A stretch of DNA of 64,000 bases from Casuarius casuarius (lineage: Eukaryota > Chordata > Aves > Casuariiformes > Casuariidae): assembly GCA_003342895.1 (NCBI GenBank), contig PTFA01000055.1:4249382-4313381 (forward strand), in the 5' to 3' direction. The notes beneath the pieces were generated by a model. The model did not search any database, was not told where the DNA came from, and saw only the letters and a list, made by a program, of their open reading frames with translations. This document shows positions 14,410-27,500 of the stretch, piece by piece; within the stretch, counting starts at the first letter, position 1; each line of letters starts with the position of its first letter. The position numbers and the translations under genes are program-made.

Positions 14410-16065
14410 CAGATATTCAAAGTGATATTCAAATATCTAGTTTCAGTTAATTAGAATATAAGAAGTTTTTCATGTCATCTAGATTTCTAAAGCAATAGAT
14501 AAAATTTTATTCAAAGAGTCTACAATCCCATGAGATACATGACTGGTAATGAGTTTTTTAAACTATCAGCACTTAATATTCAGATATGATAGGTTACAAT
14601 TTTGTTGTTCAGACCTGACCCAAGAGGAACAAAAGAGACAAAGGGACAAGAACATCATCCATTTCTCAACAGGTATTTAGTAGTAGGTGAGGAAAAATCC
14701 CTCTGTGCAGTGTAGAGAGGAAATGCATTTCTTACTCATATTAGGAAAACAATGCTGTAAGTATTTGAGGAGATTAAATATCTTGAAAAAAGGTTAAGTA
14801 GATATCTAGCTCAAGTCTCTGATTTGAAATGAGCTAAGGAATATCTTAGAATATGACTATCCCAGAAAGTTGTTACAGTATTTTTAAGATTACGGCAAAG
14901 ATGAATGAAAAGCCACAGCCCGACAGACTTACCCATTTTTAGTGACAGGTTTGTGAGTACACAGCATGCAATTTCAGGTTTTTCTTTGTATGCTTTGTTT
15001 TAGAACAAAACCATGCAATGCTTGTAATGATACTGTTTTGACTAGTCCTTAGAAGTTAATTGTCCTTTTCATGAACCAGGAACTAATCACGGTTTTATCT
15101 TTAAAGAACAAAAATAAAGCATAACAGTTCTGGATTTTAATGCTCCCTTTAAGCATTATTTAAAGAAGAGATAGTGCAAATAAAAATACAATCCAAAACT
15201 AAAAACAAGTAATACTATACATTTTAACCTCTTCTAGTCATACCTATGGGGTGGGTACAATAGCCTCATCTATTTATACCCACCAGCAACCTTGTCACGA
15301 GCCCAAATTCTATTTGACAGATACTAGAATAAAACACAATGGCTTCAGAGAGTTTGAAATCGAGATTATCAACTTTTCAAGTCATGCCCCCAAAGGAAAG
15401 AAAAAAACACTAGGTGTTTCAGTTTCAGCTTCCTTCTGCCCTAACCTGAAGAAAATAAAGCAATTACCAGCTGGTTTCTCTCCACTGTGATTGAGTAAGA
15501 GCTACATCCGAAGAACATTTGCTAACCAAAGGGCCAAAAGAATGTATACATACATGCTAAGGTATTTTTTTCAGTCTAATCCAATAAGGCCTTGCCTTCC
15601 CCCAAAAAGCAGGCTTCATAGTCCTCCCTCCCACCACATCATCCACTAAACCACAGAAAAAGAACAAGTAGAAGGGAGAAGTGCTTCTGTAGGTAGAAGG
15701 GAGAGTGCTTCCCCCAACTCTCTGCCAAAAATATCACTCTTACACCTTCTGATTCTTTTTATGAATCTGCCACTTAAAACGTGAAGCTGCTACCTCTAGT
15801 TCTCCTAACAACAAAACCAACCACAACTCTCAGCTACACCTTCTAAGGTTGGCAGCCTTTGGTTTTCCTTCTCAAGATCATAAAGAGTGTTAGCTCCTCC
15901 CACTTTCACCAATGCAGAGGTACAGCCTGCACCAAGGTTGAGATATAGCCAAAACACATCTAGTGTTTTGAAAACAAAATGCACTTAGTACCACCATACT
16001 AAATGAGTACCAGTCCATTACTGCTTAATTCTGAACAGTACTATATTGTCAGTTTACTGTAGTTA

Positions 16066-16152
16066 AATTTATAATCAAATAATTTATTGAAACAAAATTT
16101 ATAATAATTTATTGAAACAAAATTTATAATCAAATAATTTATTGAAACAAAA
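16066..16152. repeat. Three-copy tandem repeat, about 30-bp unit
   Basis: The unit begins AATTTATAATCAAATAATTT and continues through ATTGAAACAAA. Copies 1 and 3 are the same; copy 2 lacks five bases (the CAAAT of the unit). The near-identity implies a recent local duplication. Confidence 0.92.
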
Positions 16153-18194
16153 TTAGCAGTTAAGAGCAGCCTTGACTGAATAACTGGAATGTTTGAAGTA
16201 AAGCAATGAAGTTAATCCTTTAGTACTTAGGATATCATATTCTTAGCATTTAATTTTTTCTGTCTTGTTAAATTACTCATGTCCATAACAGGAGCTTTCT
16301 GCATTTAATTCATTCTTTCTGTACTAGGCTGCCTTTCAGAACTCTGATTTATCGAGTTTTGTGCCTGGTGTCAACTTTAAATCTACTAGGAAACTCAATA
16401 GTCTTAATAGTAATGACTCCTCTGTCCGATACAATTTTTTAAAAATGGTTAACCCACAAATCATTTCTTTTTTTCAATATTTGAAATACTTTTGATAGCT
16501 GTTTGAATACTAGGGCATACAGCTTAAAAGGAAAACATATCAAGCAGGAGCTTCAACACTTATCTGCCTGGAGGTTACTCTTTTTGGCAGACTGAATGGG
16601 ATTCTCACTTTCATACATGGAAGTGTCTCAGCATAACAGATTTCAAGTGCTTAACCAACTGGAAGAGGCAGACACAGCCTAGGTAAGAATAATGTAGCTT
16701 GGCAGTTGCAGCTGCTATATGGGACAGTGCTGATTAGGAGCCTCTTCCTTCCTCATCTCTCCTCAGCTAACTTAATATCTGTGAAAAGAGGGGCAAGAGG
16801 CTACTCATATCAGCAGCAATTGGGTTGCCCAAAAGAAGAATGCAAGTTATTAAGTTACATTCCAATATATTTTATATTTCTCAACATAGGTTCAACACAG
16901 CAGCTACGTGGCTTATCCCTTCAAAGCGTTTCACGTTCCTTTACTGCTGCAATTCCAAGAGTGTCTTATGGATGGCCAGATATACATGAGCTGAAGCATC
17001 TGCAATATTTACAATATAATCTTACAGAGTATTTGTGTTTAGCTTTATCAGGATTATTTACAATCCATGAAATTCATATGGAGAAGATTGCTATCAAGTT
17101 CTCTATATGAACCAGCTATACAAACAGTAACTACCAAATCACCCCTTGAAATGCACACAAAATATAATGTAAAGAAAGACATCTTACTATTACACCCAGT
17201 TCTAAAAAAAGGCAGGGGAATTCTATACACTAGGACAGTATCAAAAATAAAAAGTATGGACAGTGGCAGTAGAGATCTGCGGACAGGTTACAAAAGAAAT
17301 TCTATTTACTCCTTTGAATAACCAGCAGGTATAATCCACTAAGGGCTAGTGTATTACGTGAAGAATCAGGTTTCTTTGATAACGTTAGGAAACAAATATT
17401 GTGAGTTAAACAGCTTGAAGTATAAATATACAATAGCTAAATAAACAAGTTATTCATGTCTCCAGATGCTGATTTTACTTGATACAGCAGCAATGCCAAC
17501 AAATACCAGATAGTAAAAGATAATTATACTCTATATGATAGTTTTGTGAAGGAAGTCTTTTGAACAGTGCACAAAGACGCATGGAAAATATGCAAGGAAT
17601 GGAACATATGATCCATGAATACACTTCCTACGTCAGAAGCAAAAGGACCTTGTCCAACATGTAACTATATAATGATTTAGCAAAACAGTAAGTAAAAGAA
17701 TTTGAAACTCCTGCTTACAGTAAACAGGAGCAACGTCTGGTTAAGGTTACACTGTGTGACTACAAAAACAAGCAGAAGAAAAAGAACATTCATACAGATT
17801 TTTTGAAAAAATTCCTACATACCTATATTCATTTAGGGGCCCAAGGAATTATCTATACCACTGGTTCAGGAGTACATGAACAAGCTAAGCTGGTGCTAAA
17901 CTTACTCCTAGGTGAACAATTAACTGCCAGCTTCAACACAGAAGCGATATAAGCAAATTTTCATAGCTAATCAGCTCTGCATGGAGGGAGAACTGTGCTG
18001 CACAGTCTGGCTAACTTGCTTGCAGACCTTAATGTGTAAGGCTGCACAGTGAGTGTTATGCAGTATTGTCTAGAGATGTTTGTATTGCACTCAGGACGGA
18101 GATCCTCCAACGCACCAAAAAGCTTTTAATAAAATTTGATATTTAGTAAATATTCTTATTTCAGTAGTTAGAATAACTACCTATCATTTTTTAA

Positions 18195-18295
18195 AATAGA
18201 ACAGTTGTACCAAACCAGACCAAGGATCCATTCAGCCCAGCATCCTGACTCTGAAAGTGAGCTATAATGGATGCTTAAAAGAAGGCATCCCCATC
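18195..18295. mobile_element. Remnant of an ancient amniote interspersed repeat, family unassigned
   Basis: The phrase ACCAAGGATCCATTCAGCCC AGCATCCTG followed by CTGAAAGTGAGCTATAATGG resembles a dispersed repeat common in reptile and bird genomes that reads roughly 'ggtccatctagcccagtatcctg'. It is cut by the assembly gap. The same type recurs near 21215. I cannot assign it to a CR1/L3-like LINE or to a SINE without a repeat library. Confidence 0.5.
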
Positions 18296-18385
18296 NNNNN
18301 NNNNNNNNNNNNNNNNNNNNNNNNNNNNNNNNNNNNNNNNNNNNNNNNNNNNNNNNNNNNNNNNNNNNNNNNNNNNNNNNNNNNN
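18296..18385. other. Assembly gap (90 N)
   Basis: Ninety ambiguous bases, followed directly by nine C. A C-rich simple sequence probably broke the assembly here. Confidence 0.99.
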
Positions 18386-18876
18386 CCCCCCCCCACAGAA
18401 AGCTAGCAAGGCTTAATTATTAGCATCCTTTTTTTTCCAGTAAGGCCTAGATAATTTGAGTGAGATCTAAGACCCACTGCATATTCAAAGAAACAAAAAC
18501 CCAGGCCCTATAAAGGCCTTAATTTGTTAAATTACTTTGTTAATTGTTAAATTTGTTAATTTGTTAAGAAGTATGGGAGTGTAGAATTCCTCTCAGTTTA
18601 ACACATGCCAAGGAAGACACAGGGTATTATTAAGCAACTTGCCCATGACCATAGATTCTGGAACAGAATCGAGTTCTTCCAAGTCTCACTCCAGGATTTA
18701 GGCCATGAAATACCCATCTGCATTACTATTACTGCAATGAACTTATAAACTACCTGTGAAGCCACACTGCTACTGCACAGCTGAACATCCTGCACAGTTG
18801 GAATCAGCTTGTGCTATCAAAGTTGCATCACCTATATCCCAGACCAGAAATGATGGAGGATTGTTAATTTGATGGG

Positions 18877-18892
18877 TCCGCTATCAAGCGGA
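18877..18892. repeat. Short perfect hairpin, 6-bp stem and 4-nt loop
   Basis: TCCGCT, loop ATCA, AGCGGA. It is more GC-rich than its surroundings. It has no T run behind it and no neighbouring gene, so no role is proposed. Confidence 0.6.
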
Positions 18893-19518
18893 TTCACATT
18901 TAGACAAACGGGCGCTTGAAGCCAAGGGATATCAGTCTACCCACACTGGCTGGTCCACGAAGGGAAAAGGGTAGTAGAATTATTCCAGAAACAGAACAAG
19001 ATCCTGGGGCAGTTAGGAGTCTCAGTAACTGGAGAGATATGGAGGAACTTCGATTCTCATAGATACACAGGACACTTGTCCAAGGGAAGATCACAGGAGA
19101 CAAACATATCCCAAAAAGTGCTTCCACTTGCACATATTCAGAGGAACAGAGGGAAGAGACAGACTCTGTGATTTAGAGAAACAATTTTCACAAGGGGCTC
19201 CTTTTCTCTGTAGGAGTTACCGACATCTGGTCAGGAGTGATGAAGAAACAGTCAGAGAGCCTAAGATAGCATGTCTTTAAAAGAATGAGAAACCTTATAC
19301 TCTGACACATGCCAGAGAGCTAAGAAATGAGCTAACTGAAGTTCAGCAACTAGCAGACCCAACATCTTTGGACCATATGGATTAGTCTACTGAGTATCCA
19401 GCTAGGGAAGTCCTACAAAGACTGCATGACAGCTGTTTAATCGACCCTTTTGCCCCCAGAAAAATCTGATTGTAAAAAAAGTTCTTTTAATACACTGAGA
19501 ACCAGAGCACTAGAAAGT

Positions 19519-19521
<3 letters not shown>

Positions 19522-19579
<58 letters not shown>
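19522..19579. repeat. (GA)29 microsatellite
   Basis: Fifty-eight bases of uninterrupted GA/AG dinucleotide. Its perfection and length predict high length polymorphism. It also creates an artificial Arg-Glu repeat in an open frame at 19450-19707, which is not a gene. Confidence 0.97.
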
Positions 19580-19582
<3 letters not shown>

Positions 19583-21199
19583 TAGAAACTAGCTATAAAA
19601 CCTGGCATTTCCAACTTCTGAATAGTAGATTCCAGAAGCAGTGCAATATTTTACAGAGGATTTGCCAGGGAGGCTTTTCTAGAGGGGGAAAGGTGACGTC
19701 TACGTAGCTTCCTAGGTTTATATTTAGAAAAATGGAATGTTATATCTGCCATTAAACCTTCAGTGATGGCTGGGAGATAGCTGTCAGCCCACATGACAAA
19801 CTTTAAGCACTGAAGCACACAGTTTTTGAAGTACACATTTGAGTAACATTTAAACACATTACTGACAAACCCAGAAGCTCACCAGCTTGCTGGTGTGGAC
19901 GAACCACCAGAGCTGAGCGCTGGCTCTCAAGGGAGTGAAAACAGGCAACTGATGAAAGCACCCTCCATGATCTCTCTCCCCACCCTAACTGAGGAACCCT
20001 CAGGCTTTTCTTTCATTGCTCCCAGCTGGGAAAAGTAGAAATATTCAAACTATCCATGGGATCTTGGTCTCCAACAGATAGAACCAGGTACAAAACAGAG
20101 CGAGGAAGATTAAACTAGCACGTTTCCTGTCCAGTGCAATCCCCAGAGGTGATGTGAGTCAAGAGATCCCTGCAGAGTGATATTAAGGGCAGAAAAATCC
20201 AAGGCACTTTGTGAGACTCCTGCCAAGTCACTGGGAAAGGGAAGAGGGAAGCACAAAGCTGTTCGGAAGAAATTAAAGTTTTAACATCAGATGGGAGAAG
20301 GAAGTAGAGCCTACCCTTTACCTTTTTTCGGGAGCCCCTCAAGTCCAAGAGCAGTGATGGATCTGTGCGAGGCTGGAGTCCTGCCCCGATCTTCCCTCTC
20401 GCCCCCTCTGACAGTCTCGGATGTTCTTAGTGAAGCAGCAGCTGTCACTCTGGCAGCAGCAGTGCGAGCCCAGCTGAGTTCATATGCACAGTTATTTTAG
20501 CACATTGCTTTTTTCTTACTTCTCGGGAAAATTTCTGGCAATTTAATACTCTGGATAGCTCAGCTAGACCTGGGTAGCATTTCACTGGGTAGACAAAAAA
20601 GTCCCAGACAAAACAGTTCTTTTCAAAGAACTAGTATTCTTTTCAAACAGCTGTTGTGATCAGAGGCACAAGAGACTTAAGAGGAAGAGATTTCTTTCTG
20701 GTGGGAAATATTAAGCAACCAAGTTATAAGCAGAGCTGGTCACATTTCTGGTTGCAAAATGCCAACTGAAATAGTCTTAAGAACATGAAACAGGCTTAAG
20801 GATTGTCAGTCATCTCTAGACCACAATCAAATGGTCTAAGCCTGCGACAGGGGAAACCGTGCTGGTTGTTCCTTTCACACTCTCTTCCCTGTTGTTCCAC
20901 TCATAACGAGCAATAGCCTGGAAGTTAAGTCATGGCTGAAGTCACATTTGGGCCCAGTGCACCCTTCTCTAAAGTCACAGTTTATCCACTGTCTAGATGT
21001 AGGCCATCCACAGTCCTGTTGGAGGTGTTCCACTTTATATGAAATATGAACAATTTGGAGCCCACACTTGAACATCCTGGGTCCTCTGACCTCTGTTCCA
21101 CACAGAGACCATTTCTTTCTTACTTCATAAAGTTATAATACATTTATAAATATCATTGAGTTGCACTGAATCACCAGCAATACACAATCATGTCATAAG

Positions 21200-21620
21200 A
21201 ATGGCTACACAAGTCAAACCAAAGGTTCATACAGTCTGAGATCCTGTCTCACAGCGGCAAGCTTAGATGCCAAAGAAAGAGTAAATGTGTAGAAAATACT
21301 TTGCCAGAATGCACCTGCAAACTTCAGCAAGCTGTGCATCAGCAATGTACTGAGCCAAAGTTGGCATCTTGGTTTAAAACAACTCCCAATTAATTTTCTT
21401 CCATTAATTTGTGCAGTCACATTTTTTAACCCACATAAGCCTTCAACATTCATAGCACCCATCCGTAGCACAGAAATTCAGAGCTTAATTACACCACCTA
21501 CGAAAACTACCCCCTTCAGTTCTGAACCTGCTACCTCCTAGGTTCATTTAATGCTTCCTAGTTTTTGCACTTGAAAATGAAACAAATAATTGTTCTCCAT
21601 TCTTTTCTCTTATTGTATCA
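21200..21620. mobile_element. Degenerate ancient interspersed repeat, same type as near 18.2 kb
   Basis: ACCAAAGGTTCATACAGTCT with GAGATCCTGTCTCACAG opens the element. Further right, ACCTGCTACCTCCTAGGTTC and the CTCCATTC stretch are in the order expected of the same dispersed amniote element. It is strongly diverged and has insertions, so the limits are approximate. Confidence 0.4.
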
Positions 21621-24503
21621 TAGACATCAATTTTTCCTGTCAATTATCTCTCCTCCTGGTTAGAGATTCCTAGTCTATTTATTCATTCATTATTCATATG
21701 AAAGTCCTTCCACTTTATGCATTGGCATAACAATGTTCTTTTGATAAGTGATATACTATATAACCTATACTGACAGCAGGGGTCCTACCTGTTAAACTAT
21801 TGTCACCCCTCATCCCTAGGCTCACTGCTATGCAGAACTGGAAAAAGTTCTTAGTACTATCCATTCATCTTCCCTTCTCTGCATCTCAGACAGCTACAGC
21901 TTCGAGCTTCTCCTACAGTAATGAAATAATGGAAAAGCCTCTTGATGCTGCACAGTATGACTGAGAATTTCCAGTGTATACTGGAAAACCAGAAGTGTGA
22001 ATCATGGACAAAAGGACTTTTCATTCCAGCTGAAGATCACCTTCAGTAATTCTATTCATTTTGTTTTTTTTTTTCTTTTAAGCTTGCAATTGTTAAGTCA
22101 TTTAAAAGCTATATCATGTTGTTTATATTCTAGCTGAAAATGATCTTTCAGTAGTTATTAATCTGTAGTACTTATTTTTTCTTATTAGCATCAGTTGCTT
22201 CAGCAGACAAAGAGAAGGCTTAATAATTGTCTTCCTTGTGCTATCCATTTTCAACCATCCAGTGTAGTCTACAGTTTTAGAGGCATCGTACTTGCTAAAC
22301 TCCCCCAAAAGTGTAAACTCTGAGATGTACTTACCTCATTGGAGGAACTAAAATTTGTTTATTGCATTTGAGATACAGAATAATGACTAGTTTTGTTTTA
22401 TTGCCACAAACAATGAGAACCTGACCTTTGCATTTAAGCACATGTTGAGTGGGAGAGATTATTCTTCAGGGCATCTGTGTAATCAGGCCCTTAATGAAAT
22501 CTGAAGCTTAAATAGTAAGGGAGACCATTGTCTAAGGCTGGAGCAAAACATTTAAGCCCATTTCACAACTAAATGCATGATAATCTATTCGGCAGCAGAT
22601 ACCAAAAAAGCACACACCATTTTGACCTTCATAGGGTGGGATGAATGAAAGAATTACTAGTTCAAACTCTGTTGCTGGAATTTTAAGAATAAACAAGCTG
22701 GGACACCTGATGAAAACTGTTTCAATTTCATATAATTAACACTGGGCATTCACCTCAGTCCATAAAAATACCAATCAGTCCAAACACATATTTAATAAAC
22801 AAAGCTGGTTTCTAAGAATCAACTGTTATTTAAATATTACTTCATTCTTTAACAGTGTATATCCAGCTGATCTGTTTAAGGTACCATCTCTCCATTTCAA
22901 GTTGTATCTCCTAGGTAAATGTATTTAAACAGTTTTCAAATGTATTTAAACAGTCTCAAGAACAATGTGACACGTTTGGAATTATCACCATTTCCTTATG
23001 AACATCCTTTAGCTTCATGCAACAAAAATGCTTGAGACAAATTCCTATGAAGTTGTTGTTCATTATGCTATACTAGATCTATGAAACAAAGAAGATAAAA
23101 CATTAAAAGATAAAGGATACATTCTAATTAATGACATGCCCTGTTACAGCTGGAGAAGACAAAGAAATAGTTTCATAACTTATCACAATTAAAGAACCCA
23201 AGAATGTTATTAATAATCCTTTTGTACTGGGACATTTCTCAAATACATATGTAAATAACTGGGGAAGATGGAGCTAATATATGTTTTATCAGCACACTAG
23301 AATGGCCCAGACACCAGGCTGAAAATACATTTCAGAGTCAAACCAAGTGCCCAAGATATAAAAGTGGTTCCACAGTCCTGCAGCCATCAATCACATGCAG
23401 ATATTTAGGTGAGGGAATGTGGAGAAACAATTGACTAAAAGCAGACCCTGTCTAAAACTGCAAACAAGCCCAAGTTTTAAAGTGGTCTTTCAGGTGACCT
23501 AAAGTTCCTGGAGAACTGCCTGAAGCAATGTAATGTACCATGAAGTTTAAGAGCATAAACTGAACAGCAGCCATATGGTCTCATTGCCAAAAGCCTGATC
23601 CCTATCTTTACTCCTAAGTCACTTTGCCTCATCATGCTACATTCACATGAACACTGAATAATATAGGATATAGCAGTTTCTGTGGTCTTAAATAAGAACA
23701 GAAATGTTCATACTATTCTGTGAAAGTTAATTGTAATATGCAACTAGTACAACATCATTTTCAGTAATCGCTGAAATGCTCAACCATCTTTCTGTGATCT
23801 GGTTTGTATCTTAGCAAGAGAAAAACAAGAGAGATTATTGCTATACTCTCCTTAAAAATAAATGCATATAGCATAGAGAATGCCACTCGGCTACCATTAG
23901 GCAGTGCCTCAGGCACTTCAGCTACGATACCCACAATATGAGTATGATTAGATAAAAAGGAATAGTCCTTAGTAACTTGTCTATTCAAAGTGAACATTTA
24001 AAATTAAATGCAAAATTTAAAATCCTTTTATTCCAGTATCTGTAACAATGAAAATTACTGAAATTTGGAACACGTCCAAAAGCCCAGACAATGCATCCTT
24101 CCTCTCTTCAGGCATTCACATTTTTTGCTGAGAGTCACGCAGTTCCCGTCACTTCTGAGAAATACCTCAGAGTTCTGTAGTTTGCTTCAGCGTCCTTTCC
24201 ATTAAGTTGCACATATTAGTACAACAGCAGAATAATATTTCTGAAGGATAATATTTCAAATTTTACCACATCAGTACTGATGTATAAATAGCCAGACAAT
24301 CCTTTAGGGTTGCATAGACAGCATATACCATAGAAAACAACCTTTAGAAAAAAGCACACCTGGAATAAAAACAGTTTTCAATCAGTTCCCACAGATGCAC
24401 TAGCTCAACCTAGATGAATGGAGGTAGGGGGGTGGGGGCCAGGGGAAAAAGCATTTAAGAAAAAAAGCAAGTGTGGCTTCAGCAAAACAGCTGTACATAT
24501 ACA

Positions 24504-24541
24504 TGTGTGTATATATATACACACACACACAAATATATATA
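24504..24541. repeat. (TG)n(TA)n(CA)n palindromic microsatellite
   Basis: Positions 24504-24525 form a 22-bp perfect inverted repeat (TG units, TA core, CA units), followed by more CA and then TA units. Such composites can extrude as hairpins. Confidence 0.85.
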
Positions 24542-27500
24542 TAGCTTGACCATGTTGGTGACTAGTAATTGCCAGACATGAGGAAATATGGGGTTGCAGT
24601 CTGTCCTATAATCTTTTTCATTCATCCAGGATTTTTTTTCTTGTAGACCTCCAGTCACTTTAGTCATGTCACTAAAATAGTTTCTAGATCCTGGGGCTGA
24701 GAGGATAAAGGGGAGGGTTGGAGTGGAAAATACACAAGAAGGGTAAGGTTATAGAAGTCCGTTATCACACAGGAAACCTGCATGATAAAAATATTTATTT
24801 TCAAACAGATTCACAGGTACTATAGATTTGCTTGAAGAGTTAACAAGTGACAAATGGATAGTCTCAAGGAACCAGTTGCCACCTCCTGAGTTAATAAAAA
24901 TAAAGTCGTATATTAAAAAAAAATACTATTACCAGTTTTGAAACGCACAGCTTCCCAAAAAAGAGATTTAAATCATCGTTCTGTCTTTTTAAGGTAGTCC
25001 GGAGCATCAAACTCTGATAAATATTGCTGTAAGATTGCAAGCCAGAATTTTAATTTCTTCTGATAATTTGTGAAAAGGATTCAAGCTATCTGATGAATTT
25101 CATATTAGAGTTCAAAAGGGTTCACAGTTCACTGGGGCTGCATTGCCCACATTAAGCACTTGTAAAACAGCCACGAGGACCTCCTGGCATAGCCTTGTTA
25201 GAGGGAAAGTTGGTAAATTGTCTCATCCAAATGGAGAGCAGCTTGTTACTGTGCCCACTACCTTCTATAAGATCAGCCAGTCAGGAACCAAAAACAGTAC
25301 ACAGTCACATCTGCATATCCTAAAAAGCTAACATTGTGACAACTTAATGAAATAATTGGCTCAAAATGTGTAAGCTGTCAAGTGTCAGAAGAATGTTAAG
25401 TTGCTTTTACAAAAGAACAGAGTAAGAACCGAAAATGTTATGCCATCATGTTTTCCCATCTCTTCATATCTAGCCACTGAACATCCAAGAGGATACAGTG
25501 CAAATGGCAAATGAAAAAGGACTACCAAAGAGTTCAGAGGAACTGAAAAATACATATATAAAAAATGATTAAGAGAAATCACGATACAAATTCTATTTGG
25601 AAAACAGAAGAAAAAGCACTGAAGACATGTTTAGTTCATCTCAAAACCCGAGAACCAGTGTGGGAAATTAGAAGGCAGCTTTCCAATAGACAACATTTTT
25701 TTGAAATTTGATATTATATTTTCTGCCTTATCTAAGCATTTATAGATGTATAAATATCAATAAAAGTTATTCTATGTCCAAAGGAAAAATTTTATATCGC
25801 TTTCCATTTTCCATATTCAAGAAAATGGCCCTTCAAGTCAATTTATCATCCATGCAAGGAGATTGCCTTTACAGATATGTAATACCATGTAAAGAAACAG
25901 ATTGAGAGACCCTCTGAAAATATCTTTCACTGCTGGTACAGAGCACTACCTTTTTTCATTGGCATTACCTACTCCCTTGAAAAAGTATGCAAGAACAGCA
26001 GTGTTTAATATGCTTCTGAGTATTTACATGAGATGAATAGCATAACCTTTTTGTGTGTCGCAATGGAACAGCACTAATTCTTTTCAAAAAAAATTGCTCA
26101 AGTCGCTTGACAACAAAGTTAAACAGTCTCTATTTTAGCCAACTGACCTTTAAAATATATGTTTGATTCTACCAAGCCCTTTTTAATAAGTATGGATCTG
26201 GCGCTAGACACATTCTTGCATAATCTGTTTTCATAACACATAGATGGAGTTCAAGGAGCTCTTAAAGAAAAAAAAGTTGCAACAAAGTAGCTTTTGTCAA
26301 TAGGTGAACCATAGCTCCCCAGTTACAGAGTTTCCTGTCCCCCACCTCAATGCTAACAAACACCAGCACAAAGGAGTCCATTCTCCCAGGCTAACAATGA
26401 GCTGCAGAAGGTACCACTTCTTTAAACCTACAGTATCTTTCCCCTCAAGATGGCTTAATAGCTCAAACCTATCTTCCCCTGCTAAGCCAGTGTGAGAGCA
26501 GGCACAGGAGAGACGGTTTGGGAAATCAGTAACCTCAGGTGATAGTATTGCAGTTGGTTTAAATCAACAGGTACTTATTTATTCTATTTATAAATTAAAG
26601 AAATAATAAAATGGCTATCTACAAATGGTATAGACAAACTTTAAATGCTTGTATCAAGTATGATTATTAATGTATTGATTGCTACAAAATCTAAAGGTCC
26701 AACATGAGAGGCATTTTGTGTTGAAGCATACCAATGAGACATGCAAAAAACATGTTTCGTTAGGGTGAGGAACCTCACCAGCTCTGTACAGAAGGCAATA
26801 ACTAATCTAAGTGAAACAATTCCTGTTTTGATTAAGAAGGTGGCTTGACTGTCTCCTGAATAGGAAAGAGTAAGATGAGTTTTAAGGATGAAGACTAAAA
26901 CGTTTCAAGTATTATTCAATACTGATTTTAAGATTTTTCTTGACTGAAAATCCACTACAGCCATTTAGAAAACTGTTTGAATAGTTATTAACTTTTTTTT
27001 TTATTACTATAAGTGACTCCTAATTTCTAATCCAAATATTTCTGAATTCAGTTTCTAGTTAAGTTAGACTGTTATGTTTCATCTACTAGACAATTGGGCT
27101 ATTACTAAAATTTCTCTCTTCATCCTAATGAAGTCACCACCTAAAAATTTTAAGAATATTATGCAGGTCTTTTGTTAGCGACACCACCTCTAACTATAGC
27201 AAGTTAAAGGACATGTCCTGTAGGAAGTCATGATAACTAAGGATAATTAATGAATATTCTCACTGCTGACATAATGCAGAAAAGCATTTTAAAATGACAG
27301 CCCTTACCTATGAGAGAGTCTGTCAAGATTTCAAAGTCTGCTTGCCAAGAAAAGAGTTAAAGCAAGGCAACTATTAGGAAACAGCAATCAAGAAATGCAG
27401 TTGCTGAAGACAAGGGTGTTTGCAGGAAAACAAGAAGCGTAAGATAATTCAAAAGACTGTAGTCAGAAGCAAATACGGTTTTGGCTTTTAAGACGGGGGA

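Larger units (their letters stand above)
541..16065. other. Gene-free flank, left part
   Basis: No coding exon, tRNA, rRNA or further CR1 was recognised on either strand. Open frames are short, and none shows a domain. Contents include scattered homopolymers, a GC-richer patch at about 1430-1680, a purine-rich tract at 8655-8690, and a single ambiguous base at 10948. By synteny this side faces PDE4D and the PART1 non-coding RNA, but no exon of either could be found by eye. Confidence 0.6.
16153..19521. other. Gene-free stretch with one assembly gap
   Basis: AT-rich. A 134-codon plus-strand open frame at 16706-17110 shows no domain, signal or family and is not called. A repeat remnant lies at about 18195-18295 next to the N run. 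Short TTGTTAAAT duplications occur at 18536-18567. Confidence 0.55.

Noticed and set aside
16706..17110. 134-codon plus-strand open frame in the left flank
   Set aside because: No domain, no signal peptide pattern that holds up, no splice partners. A frame of this length is expected occasionally in 64 kb read in six frames.
19450..19707. Open frame with a long Arg-Glu repeat
   Set aside because: The repeat is the direct translation of the (GA)29 microsatellite.
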